The position numbers were made by a program, and so were the translations under genes. 16,733 bases of DNA from Syntrophomonadaceae bacterium (lineage in GTDB: Bacteria; Bacillota; Syntrophomonadia; Syntrophomonadales; Syntrophomonadaceae). The notes below the pieces were generated by a model. It worked only from the letters and a program-made list of their open reading frames with translations, searched no databases and had not been told where the DNA came from. Positions 6,815 to 13,458 of the stretch are shown one piece after another; position 1 is the first letter of the stretch; every line of letters begins with the position of its first letter. The stretch spans positions 1 to 16,733 of the forward strand of contig JAUNBV010000009.1 in NCBI GenBank assembly GCA_030526885.1. The letters are read 5' to 3'.

Positions 6815-9292
6815 ATGGAAAACATGTACCGGCCAGCGGAAATTGAGGCTAAATGGCAGCAGTCCTGGGAGGATAACGGCTATTTCAAGGTGACGGAGGA
6901 TGCGGCCAAGCCCAAATACTATGTTCTGGAGATGTTCCCTTACCCTTCCGGCAATTTGCATATGGGGCATGTGCGCAATTACGCCATCGGTGATGTCATC
7001 GCCCGTTTCAAGGCCATGAACGGCTATAACGTACTGCACCCCATGGGGTGGGATTCCTTTGGCCTGCCGGCGGAAAACGCAGCCATCAAGCAGGGAGCGC
7101 ATCCCGCGCGCTGGACGTACGCCAACATAGAGAATATGAAAGAGCAGCTCAAAACGCTGGGCATCAGCTACGACTGGGACCGCGAGCTGGCTACCTGTAA
7201 GCCCGATTATTACAAGTTTACCCAGTGGATATTCCGCCTGCTGTACGATAAGGGGCTGGCCTACAAACGCGAAGCGCCGGTAAACTGGTGCCCCTCCTGC
7301 GCCACGGTGCTGGCTAACGAGCAGGTGGTGGACGGGTGCTGCGAGCGCTGCGAGGCCACGGTGGAAAAGAAAAAGCTCAACCAATGGTTTTTCAAAATAA
7401 CCGATTATGCCCAGCGGCTGCTGGATGACCTGGAAACCCTGCCGGGCTGGCCGGATAAGGTAAAGATCATGCAGCGCAACTGGATAGGCCGCTCCGAGGG
7501 CTGTCAGTTCACCCTGCCCATCGAGGGCCATGACCAAGGCCTGACCGTGTTTACCACCCGCGCCGACACCGTTTACGGCGTAACTTATATGGTGCTGGCC
7601 CCCGAGCATCCTCTGGTGCCGGTGCTGGCTAAGGGCACCCCGCAGGAAGAAGCGGTGCGCGATTTCATCGACCGCATGCAGTTTGTCAGCGACGTGGCCC
7701 GCAGTTCCGCCGACACCGAAAAGGAAGGCGTATTCACCGGGGCCTGGGCCATAAATCCGGTCAACCAGGAGCGCATCCCCATCTGGATTGCCAACTATGT
7801 AATGATGGATTATGGCACCGGCGCCATCATGGCGGTACCGGCGCACGATCAGCGCGACTTTGATTTTGCCCGCAAATACGATATCCCCATCCGGGTGGTA
7901 ATCCAATCCGACACCTCCCCTTCCGATGGCGGGGCCATGACCGAAGCCTATGTGGGGCCCGGCAACATGGTCAATTCCGGCCCCCACAGCGGTTTTACCG
8001 TCGAGGACGGCCAGCAGGCCATCATCAAGTTTTTTGCCGCAAAGGGTATCGGCGGCGGCACGGTGAATTTCCGCCTGCGCGACTGGCTCATCTCCCGCCA
8101 GCGCTACTGGGGAGCGCCCATCCCCATCATCTACTGCGAGGATTGCGGCGAGGTGCCGGTGCCCTACGAGGACTTGCCGGTACGGCTGCCGGAGGACGTG
8201 GAATTCCGTCCCAGCGGCGAATCCCCCCTGAATTACGTGGAAGCTTTCCATAAGACCACCTGCCCCGGCTGCGGTAAACCGGCGCGGCGTGAGACCGATA
8301 CCATGGACACCTTTGTGTGTTCCTCCTGGTATTTCGCCCGCTTCACCGACCCCCATAACGCCCGTTTGCCCTTTGACCGGGCCGCCACCGACTACTGGAT
8401 GGAGGTGGACCAGTATATCGGCGGGGTGGAGCACGCCATCCTGCACCTGATGTATGCCCGCTTCTTCACCAAATTTTTGCAGGACGAGGGCCTCATCTCC
8501 TGTCCCGAGCCTTTTGAAAACCTGCTCACCCAGGGCATGGTATTGAAGGAAGGCGGCAAGATGTCCAAATCCAAGGGCAATGTCGTCTCTCCCGAAGAGA
8601 TCATCAAAAAATACGGCGCCGATACCGCGCGCCTGTTCATCCTGTTTGCCGCCCCGCCGGAGCGCGATCTGGAATGGAGCGACCAGGGCGTGGAGGGCTG
8701 CTACCGTTTCTTAAACCGCGTGTGGCGGCTGGTGACCGGATACGCGGACGATATCCGCTATGTAAACCTGCCCGCGCAATTTGAGCAGTTGGACGCCGAC
8801 GCCCAGAAGCTGCGTTTTAAGACCCATTCCACCATCAAAAAGGTGACCGGGGACTTAAACGGGCGTTTTAACTTCAACACCGCCATCAGCGCCATCATGG
8901 AGCTGTGCAACACGCTTTATGCCTATAGCGACAGCGCCGAGCTCGACCTGCCGGTACTCAAGGAAGCCCTGGACAGCATGATGCTGTTGCTGTCCCCCTT
9001 TGCGCCTCATTTCTGTGAGGAATTATGGAGCCGGTGCGGCCACGGGGACAGCATCTGCCTGCAGGGCTGGCCCGTCTGGGACGAATCCGCCCTGTTTCAG
9101 GACGAGATCGAGATCGTCCTCCAAATCAGCGGCAAGGTGCGCGACCGCCTGACGGTGCCCACCGACAGCAGCAAGGAAGAGCTGGAACACATCGCGCTGA
9201 CCAGCCCCAAGATTCAGGAATACACTGCGGGCAAGGAAATAGTGAAAGTAATCGTAGTGCCCGGCAAACTGGTAAACGTAGTAGTAAAATAA
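6815..9292 (+). CDS. leuS: Leucine-tRNA ligase
   Basis: Leucyl-tRNA synthetase (class I) charges tRNA-Leu with leucine using ATP, in the cytoplasm. The product has 825 residues, a normal bacterial length. The HIGH motif is HMGH (49-52) after PYPSGNL, and the KMSKS motif is at 582-586. The CP1 editing domain carries TTRADTVYG from 247 and the MAVPAHDQRDFDFA segment. Zinc-binding-type cysteine clusters are seen at CPSC/CCERC and CPGC. The ATG at 6815 is chosen because GGGAGG (6800-6805) lies 9 nt upstream; the reading frame is open back to an ATG at 6725, but that has no proper ribosome site and would add a non-homologous extension. The gene has its own promoter at 6679-6707. Confidence 0.98.
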   Translation: MENMYRPAEIEAKWQQSWEDNGYFKVTEDAAKPKYYVLEMFPYPSGNLHMGHVRNYAIGDVIARFKAMNGYNVLHPMGWDSFGLPAENAAIKQGAHPARWTYANIENMKEQLKTLGISYDWDRELATCKPDYYKFTQWIFRLLYDKGLAYKREAPVNWCPSCATVLANEQVVDGCCERCEATVEKKKLNQWFFKITDYAQRLLDDLETLPGWPDKVKIMQRNWIGRSEGCQFTLPIEGHDQGLTVFTTRADTVYGVTYMVLAPEHPLVPVLAKGTPQEEAVRDFIDRMQFVSDVARSSADTEKEGVFTGAWAINPVNQERIPIWIANYVMMDYGTGAIMAVPAHDQRDFDFARKYDIPIRVVIQSDTSPSDGGAMTEAYVGPGNMVNSGPHSGFTVEDGQQAIIKFFAAKGIGGGTVNFRLRDWLISRQRYWGAPIPIIYCEDCGEVPVPYEDLPVRLPEDVEFRPSGESPLNYVEAFHKTTCPGCGKPARRETDTMDTFVCSSWYFARFTDPHNARLPFDRAATDYWMEVDQYIGGVEHAILHLMYARFFTKFLQDEGLISCPEPFENLLTQGMVLKEGGKMSKSKGNVVSPEEIIKKYGADTARLFILFAAPPERDLEWSDQGVEGCYRFLNRVWRLVTGYADDIRYVNLPAQFEQLDADAQKLRFKTHSTIKKVTGDLNGRFNFNTAISAIMELCNTLYAYSDSAELDLPVLKEALDSMMLLLSPFAPHFCEELWSRCGHGDSICLQGWPVWDESALFQDEIEIVLQISGKVRDRLTVPTDSSKEELEHIALTSPKIQEYTAGKEIVKVIVVPGKLVNVVVK

Positions 9293-9295
9293 GGG

Positions 9296-9311
9296 GTTTT
9301 TTATAAAAAAC
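9296..9311 (+). terminator. A/T palindrome just after leuS
   Basis: GTTTTTT (9296-9302) and AAAAAAC (9305-9311) form a perfect but all-A/T palindrome 3 nt after the leuS stop. It is thermodynamically weak; at best it is an accessory terminator. Confidence 0.25.
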
Positions 9312-9357
9312 GTTACTATCCTCCTTTCATTTTACGCTTACTCCCCGGAAAAAAGAG

Positions 9358-9366
9358 TGCTATAAT
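9358..9366 (+). promoter_or_regulatory. Extended -10 promoter upstream of the CarD-like gene
   Basis: TGCTATAAT is a perfect extended -10 (TGnTATAAT). The best -35 at 17 nt (TTACTC, 9338-9343) is poor, which extended -10 promoters tolerate. Predicted start is near 9373, only a few bases before a strong terminator-like hairpin. Confidence 0.6.
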
Positions 9367-9375
9367 AGTACTACG

Positions 9376-9425
9376 GCGTGCGGATTTGACCGGCGACGGT
9401 CAAATCCAAAGCACGCGTTTTTTGT
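9376..9425 (+). terminator. Strong intrinsic terminator or attenuator before the CarD-like gene
   Basis: GCGTGC (9376-9381) plus GGATTTGACC (9382-9391) pair with GGTCAAATCC (9398-9407) and GCACGC (9411-9416), with a 3-nt bulge, giving a 16-bp stem with a 6-nt loop. A T run (9418-9423, then GTTGTT) follows directly. It may end leuS transcription, or, as the promoter at 9358-9366 lies just before it, act as a 5' attenuator for the next gene. Confidence 0.8.
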
Positions 9426-9472
9426 TGTTCGCGCCCGACACCACAGGTTTATGTGGGAAAGGAAAAGGCAAA

Positions 9473-10000
9473 ATGGAAGTCAAGTTTAAAGCGGGCGACC
9501 TGGTGATATACGGGGAGACCGGAGTGTGCCGCGTCGACATGGTAGGCCCTCTGGATATGCCCACCGCCAAGCAAGGCATAACATATTATACGCTCCTGCC
9601 GTTATACTCGGATGTGCGCATCTTTGCGCCGGTGGGAACCAAGGTATACATGCGCCCCATCATCTCAAGGCAAGACGCCTTGGAGCTCATCGACCAAATC
9701 AGCTCGCTTCAGGAAACCGATTTTGGCACCACCGACCTGCGCCAGCTGAACGACATGTACCAGCAAGCGGTCAAAGCTTACGAATGCATTGATATGGTGA
9801 AGTTCATAAAAGCCGTATACACCAAGCGGCAGCGGTCCATCGACAGCGGGAAAAAGCCCGGGCAGGCTGACGAGCGTTACCTCAAACAGGCCGAGGATCT
9901 GCTGTACGGCGAATTAGCGGTGGCGCTGGGCATACCCAAAAGCGAGGTCAAGGGAGTTATCGAGCAGGCGGTGGAGAGAGCCGAAAGCGGCGCGAGCTAA
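9473..10000 (+). CDS. CarD/CdnL-like transcription regulator
   Basis: This 175-aa protein begins with a CarD_CdnL_TRCF domain (about 1-65; FKAGDLVIYGETGVCRV, then YYTLLPL and the VGTKVYMRPI stretch), the Tudor-like fold that binds the RNA polymerase beta subunit. The rest is helical, as in CdnL proteins, where it contacts promoter DNA near the -10. It lacks the HMG-like tail of myxobacterial CarD and the helicase of Mfd. The ATG at 9473 is preceded by GGAAAAGG; an earlier in-frame ATG at 9386 lies inside the terminator hairpin and is unlikely. Such proteins stabilise open complexes at many promoters. It probably depends on readthrough of the hairpin at 9376-9425, so its level may be controlled at that point. 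Confidence 0.88.
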   Translation: MEVKFKAGDLVIYGETGVCRVDMVGPLDMPTAKQGITYYTLLPLYSDVRIFAPVGTKVYMRPIISRQDALELIDQISSLQETDFGTTDLRQLNDMYQQAVKAYECIDMVKFIKAVYTKRQRSIDSGKKPGQADERYLKQAEDLLYGELAVALGIPKSEVKGVIEQAVERAESGAS

Positions 10001-10024
10001 GCCAAGCCCCCCACGCAGCTTGGC
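10001..10024 (+). terminator. Hairpin after the CarD-like gene
   Basis: GCCAAGC (10001-10007) pairs with GCTTGGC (10018-10024) immediately after the stop codon. A run of six T residues comes only about 10 nt later (10034-10039), so it is a suboptimal terminator and may allow readthrough into the next gene. Confidence 0.4.
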
Positions 10025-10119
10025 AGGTGAAAGTTTTTTCAGAAGCAAGCCTATTATATAGCATACCGGACAGCGGACAAACAGCCCCTCCGGCAAGTAA
10101 GAGGACAGGAGGTTGCGTG

Positions 10120-10758
10120 ATGACAAGGACAAAATTTAGCGCAGCGTGGCTCACGCTATTAAGCGCCGTGCTGCTAATAGCAATAGCCACATCCCTCCCG
10201 GCGCTGGCCGCCGACGCCGATGAAAACATCTATCCGGGGCCGGAAATCTACTTCAACGGCGAACGGGTGGAATTCGCCGATCAGCAACCCATTATTTACC
10301 ATGACCGCACGCTGGTCCCGGTACGGGGAGTGCTGGAAACCATCGGCGCGCGGGTAGAGTGGTACTCCAGCATCCGCTACGTGGAAATCGCATATGACGA
10401 CTATTTCATTAACCTGTATATCGGCAACCCCATGATAACCCTGTCCATCCCCGACGCCGAAAGCGCCACCGGCTATATCACCAAGGAATACCTCACCGAC
10501 GTTGCGCCGCAAATCATCGGCGACCGCACCATGGTCCCCCTGCGCATCTTGAGCGAACTGATGGGCCTCAAGGTGGACTGGATAGACGGCAAGGTGTACA
10601 TCGAAGAGCAGGAACAGGAACAACCCGCCGATAATACCGAAGCCGACGCCATCACCGCGCCGGAAAACGGGGATGCTTCTTCCGACCCGCCGCCCGTGGA
10701 ACCCCCGGCCGAAGCCACGGAGGACCCGGAGCCGGATGTAATCGTAATAGGCAGATAG
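10120..10758 (+). CDS. Secreted protein with copper-amine-oxidase-N (stalk) domain
   Basis: This 212-aa protein has an N-terminal signal peptide: basic MTRTK, a hydrophobic stretch at about 8-26, and an ALA|A cleavage site near residue 30. Residues about 41-165 form a copper-amine-oxidase N-like domain, with the duplicated signature DRTLVPVRGVLETIG...VEW and DRTMVPLRILSELMG...VDW. Despite the name, such domains do not bind copper in Gram-positive bacteria and usually serve as extracellular or cell-wall modules. The C-terminal ~45 residues are a Pro/Glu/Asp-rich tail with no recognised anchor. The ATG at 10120 follows AGGAGGT (10107-10113) by 6 nt. No enzymatic domain is attached, so its precise role is unknown; it could be a surface or envelope protein expressed with the upstream CarD-like gene. 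Confidence 0.88.
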   Translation: MTRTKFSAAWLTLLSAVLLIAIATSLPALAADADENIYPGPEIYFNGERVEFADQQPIIYHDRTLVPVRGVLETIGARVEWYSSIRYVEIAYDDYFINLYIGNPMITLSIPDAESATGYITKEYLTDVAPQIIGDRTMVPLRILSELMGLKVDWIDGKVYIEEQEQEQPADNTEADAITAPENGDASSDPPPVEPPAEATEDPEPDVIVIGR

Positions 10759-10779
10759 GCTTTGGTTTTTCCGTTGTCA

Positions 10780-10846
10780 GGGCGTGACCACCAATAAGCG
10801 GCGGCCAACAGCCCATACCCGGCAGCGCGCCGCTGGTGTGACGCCC
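10780..10846. terminator. Long imperfect palindrome between convergent genes
   Basis: GGGCGT (10780-10785), CACCA (10789-10793) and GCGGCG (10798-10803) pair in order with CGCCGC (10828-10833), TGGTG (10834-10838) and ACGCCC (10841-10846), giving 17 bp broken by small internal loops. It lies between the convergent stalk-protein gene and recQ, so a shared structural terminator is plausible, but neither side has a good T-tract. Confidence 0.4.
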
Positions 10847-10873
10847 GGTCTGGTAACCGCCAATGTCCGCTAA

Positions 10874-12178
10874 CTAACAGCCCCTACCCGTCCGGGGAGA
10901 GGACAGCTTGAATAATTTCCTTAGTCCACGCAGCAGATCGCCCTGCTCGGGATGCCCCAGGCATACGCTGCAATTGCCGCAGCGCTGCGGGCTGACTTCA
11001 CCGAAATAGTCCATGATGTGGCGGCGCAGGCAACCCCTTTCCAGAGCGTAAGCATTCATCCGCTCCAATTGAAGATATTTGTGCCGGCGCCGTTCACTGA
11101 TTTCGCGCCGGCTTTTTTTATCCTCGTCATCCATCGAATGATCGATCAGCAGGCGGCCCAACTCCCTATCCCTTTCGGCATACAGCAGCAAGCAATCGGC
11201 AGGCTCGCCATTGCGCCCGGCCCGGCCCACCTCCTGATAATAGCTTTCCAGCGACAGCGGCATATGGTAGTGGATGACAAACCCCACATCCGCTTTGTCA
11301 ATCCCCATGCCAAAAGCGTTGGTGGCCACCATCAGCTTATTATGCCCGGACAAAAACCCCTCCTGGCTGCGCCGGCGTTCCTCCCCGGTGAGGGCGGCGT
11401 GATAGCCCTGCGCCGGCAGCCCTTCGGCCCGGAGCTCACGGCACAGCTCATCCACGCTGTTGCGCGTGGCACAGTAAATGATACCGCTCTGCTCCCGGTG
11501 CTGCTGCAGATAGCGGCGCAAAAACTTCTTTTTGTCCCGGGGATACACCACCGCCAGATAGAGATTGGGGCGGTCAAAGCTCAAAAATAGCTTACATGGA
11601 GACCTGAGCCCCAATTGCTCGATGATATCGGCGCGGGTACGCTCCCCGGCGGTAGCGGTAAGGGCGGCCATTACCGGACGGCTGGGCAGGGATTCCGCAA
11701 AGCCGCGGATGCGCATATAGTCGGGGCGGAAATCATGTCCCCACAGCGAAACGCAATGCGCTTCATCCACCGCCACCAGCGACACCGGCGTTTCCTGCAT
11801 CAAGCGCAAAAACCGGGGGCTGCGCAAACGCTCCGGCGCGATATACAGCAGCCGGTACGCGCCCTGGCCGGTGCGCCGCAGCACATCGCGATAGCCCTGC
11901 GAGTCCAGCGAGCGGTTGAGATAAGCGGCCGGCAGCCCCATGCGGCGCAAAGCCTCCACCTGATCCTTCATCAGCGCGATAAGCGGCGATATCACCAGGG
12001 TAAGCCCCGGCAGAACCGCCGCGGGCAGCTGATAGCACAGCGACTTGCCGTACCCGGTGGGCATCACCGCCAGCACGTCGCGCCCCGCCATGATGGCCTC
12101 CACTATTTCCCGCTGCCCCGCCCGCCATGTCGAGCCGGGATAATACTTTTGCAAAATCTCATCCATATTCGCCGCCAT
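10874..12178 (-). CDS. recQ: Short RecQ-family ATP-dependent DNA helicase
   Basis: RecQ-family 3'-5' DNA helicase acting in recombination and repair. The helicase core is complete: motif I MPTGYGKS (39-46), DEAH (138-141) followed by CVSLWGHDFRP, and motif VI QEVGRAGRNG (315-324). Four cysteines (383, 400, 403, 406) form the RecQ zinc site. The protein then stops at 434 residues, about 28 after the last cysteine, so the winged-helix (RQC) and HRDC domains of the ~600-aa E. coli type are missing. The motif I Tyr (usual GGGKS) and CVSLWG (usual CVSQWG) are small departures. The ATG at 12178 has GGAGG 6 nt upstream; an in-frame ATG at 12253 falls in the promoter. It is either a naturally short RecQ-like paralogue or a C-terminally shortened gene; a full-length recQ may exist elsewhere. 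Confidence 0.9.
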   Translation of the reverse strand: MAANMDEILQKYYPGSTWRAGQREIVEAIMAGRDVLAVMPTGYGKSLCYQLPAAVLPGLTLVISPLIALMKDQVEALRRMGLPAAYLNRSLDSQGYRDVLRRTGQGAYRLLYIAPERLRSPRFLRLMQETPVSLVAVDEAHCVSLWGHDFRPDYMRIRGFAESLPSRPVMAALTATAGERTRADIIEQLGLRSPCKLFLSFDRPNLYLAVVYPRDKKKFLRRYLQQHREQSGIIYCATRNSVDELCRELRAEGLPAQGYHAALTGEERRRSQEGFLSGHNKLMVATNAFGMGIDKADVGFVIHYHMPLSLESYYQEVGRAGRNGEPADCLLLYAERDRELGRLLIDHSMDDEDKKSRREISERRRHKYLQLERMNAYALERGCLRRHIMDYFGEVSPQRCGNCSVCLGHPEQGDLLRGLRKLFKLSSPRTGRGC

Positions 12179-12243
12179 CGCACACCTCCGCCGCACCGTC
12201 CCCACGATGCCCACGCTTCGTCTTTTTCCGTCCTCATGTGCAT

Positions 12244-12252
12244 ATTTTACCA
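12244..12252 (-). promoter_or_regulatory. Possible extended -10 promoter of recQ
   Basis: On the minus strand TGGTAAAAT (12252 to 12244) matches TGnTAnAAT. No -35 is evident in the GC-rich upstream DNA. The start would be near 12237, about 60 nt before the recQ ATG. Confidence 0.45.
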
Positions 12253-12304
12253 TACAGCGCGGACGGCGGGGCTATATTTAAGCGCACCGCGTGCCGCTCG
12301 CGCT

Positions 12305-12333
12305 TTGTATTTTTCTATTCTTTTTGCTATCAT
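12305..12333 (+). promoter_or_regulatory. Promoter of the TnpB-like gene
   Basis: TTGTAT (12305-12310) and TATCAT (12328-12333) are exactly 17 nt apart, and TGC (12325-12327) makes an extended -10. Transcription would start near 12340, about 24 nt before the TTG start codon. A good dedicated promoter argues that the TnpB-like gene is expressed. Confidence 0.55.
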
Positions 12334-12363
12334 AGCTTATGAGAAAGGGGGCTTGGCTCAGCT

Positions 12364-13437
12364 TTGAATCAAGTTTTTCAGGTAAACATCTTTCCGGTCA
12401 AACCTCAGGAAGCGCTTATGCGGCGTTATTTCGGGGCTTACCGTTATATTTATAACTATTACCGCACCGCCTATATCACGGCCTATGACCGCAATCAGTC
12501 GCGCTTTGACGAGGACGCGGCCAATGAGTTGCTGATAAAGCTGGTCCAGCAGGACCGCGCGCTGCAAATCGTTGATTTTCGAGTGCTGCAAGGAGCACTC
12601 GATGATGTGAACGCCGATTTTACCGAATTCTATCAGGGGGCGGACAGCGGCAAAAAATCTTATCCCCGCAAGATAAGCGATAGCGGTTCGCGCCAGTTTT
12701 TCCGCATCGCGGCGGACGCGAACAATATCCGCTGCGAACCGGATTATATCAGCATTCACGGGCTGGGCAAGCTGGATTATGACGGCACCCGCATCGAAGG
12801 CACCATCCGTCAGATAACCGTCACCCGAAACGCGCCCGGCCAATACCTGATGAGCGTGTTCTGTGACGATATGGAGGAACGCCGTTATCCCTTTACCGGC
12901 GAGGCGGTAGGGATTGTGCGCGGCGATAAGGGTTTTGCGGCGGCTTCCACCGGCAAGTACTACAGCGACGCGCCGGAAATCATCGAACTGCGGGCCCAGA
13001 TGTCGGCCCTGCGCAAGGAGGATAACGAACTCGATTCCGAAGCGCTCAAATCTTTGCGCAAGGCTCTGGCCAAAGAAAATAAAAGCTTTATATCCCGCAT
13101 AACCACCCACTTCATAAAGAATTACGACCGCATTTACGTTGAAGCAATGGATGATAGTCTCCGGGACGGCGGCCTGCTGTCGGCGGAGGATTACCTGTGG
13201 AAGTGTTTTCTGGAACAGCTCGAAAAGAAAGCGGAACTCAATAACCGCGTTTATCTGGAATTGGATGCGGACGAGGCCGCGGCTTTGCCGCCAACCGTCG
13301 CCCACCCAACGGAGTGTGCGCCAAAAGAAACCGCAGGTGATGCCGGGTCGTCCCACCCATCACCCCTGATAAACAAAGCCCGCAGCCTTTTGGCTACGGG
13401 CGAGCGTCTAAGTAACTATATCGAAGAATATGAATAA
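12364..13437 (+). CDS. TnpB (IS605 OrfB)-like protein, predicted nuclease-dead
   Basis: This 357-aa protein follows TnpB from end to end. It has an N-terminal FPVKPQEALMRRYFGAYRYIYN segment split as FPVKPQEALMRRYFG and AYRYIYNYY (11-33), YPRKISDSGSRQFF (100-113), IHGLGKLDY (131-139) and the IEGTIRQITVTR strand (144-155). The RuvC-I motif, normally GIDxGxKxFA, reads GIVRGDKGFA (183-192), so the catalytic Asp is Val185. The RuvC-II Glu is kept (E260 in IYVEAM). The expected DxNAA of RuvC-III reads LINKA (335-339), with Leu for Asp. The CxxC zinc-finger pairs are gone; only C318 remains there. The TTG start (12364) follows AAAGGGGG by about 12 nt and matches the usual N-terminus. No tnpA is present. 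The frame is open throughout, so it could be an RNA-guided, non-cutting regulator (TldR-like) or a decaying element. Confidence 0.8.
   Translation: MNQVFQVNIFPVKPQEALMRRYFGAYRYIYNYYRTAYITAYDRNQSRFDEDAANELLIKLVQQDRALQIVDFRVLQGALDDVNADFTEFYQGADSGKKSYPRKISDSGSRQFFRIAADANNIRCEPDYISIHGLGKLDYDGTRIEGTIRQITVTRNAPGQYLMSVFCDDMEERRYPFTGEAVGIVRGDKGFAAASTGKYYSDAPEIIELRAQMSALRKEDNELDSEALKSLRKALAKENKSFISRITTHFIKNYDRIYVEAMDDSLRDGGLLSAEDYLWKCFLEQLEKKAELNNRVYLELDADEAAALPPTVAHPTECAPKETAGDAGSSHPSPLINKARSLLATGERLSNYIEEYE
13294..13364 (+). ncRNA. Candidate guide-RNA (omega RNA-like) scaffold hairpins
   Basis: Within the 3' end of the TnpB-like gene, GGTGAT (13336-13341) and GGGT (13345-13348) pair with ACCC (13355-13358) and ATCACC (13359-13364), and CCGT...ACGG closes a smaller hairpin near 13295-13312. 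The motif GTCG(T)CCCACCCA occurs twice (13297-13308 and 13347-13359). TnpB guide RNAs normally overlap the 3' end of tnpB, so the position fits, but I know no matching RNA family and the structures may be fortuitous. Confidence 0.25.
13368..13401 (-). terminator. Terminator of asd-dapG-dapA, inside the TnpB-like gene
   Basis: On the minus strand GCCCGTAGCC (13401-13392), an AAAA loop and GGCTGCGGGC (13387-13378) form a 10-bp stem (one T-G), followed at once by TTTGTTTAT. It lies about 58 nt after the dapA stop and inside the last codons of the convergent TnpB-like gene. In the plus direction no T run follows, so it works one way. Confidence 0.75.
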
Positions 13438-13458
13438 GGCCGAAGTTGCGCCGGGCTT

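Noticed and set aside
6794..8446. Long open frame (550 codons) antisense to leuS
   Set aside because: It mirrors the well-conserved leuS frame in GC-rich DNA, has a His/Gly/Ala-rich composition and no family features.
12364..13437. Active Cas12-type effector
   Set aside because: The size and architecture are those of TnpB, two RuvC acidic residues are absent, and no CRISPR array is nearby.
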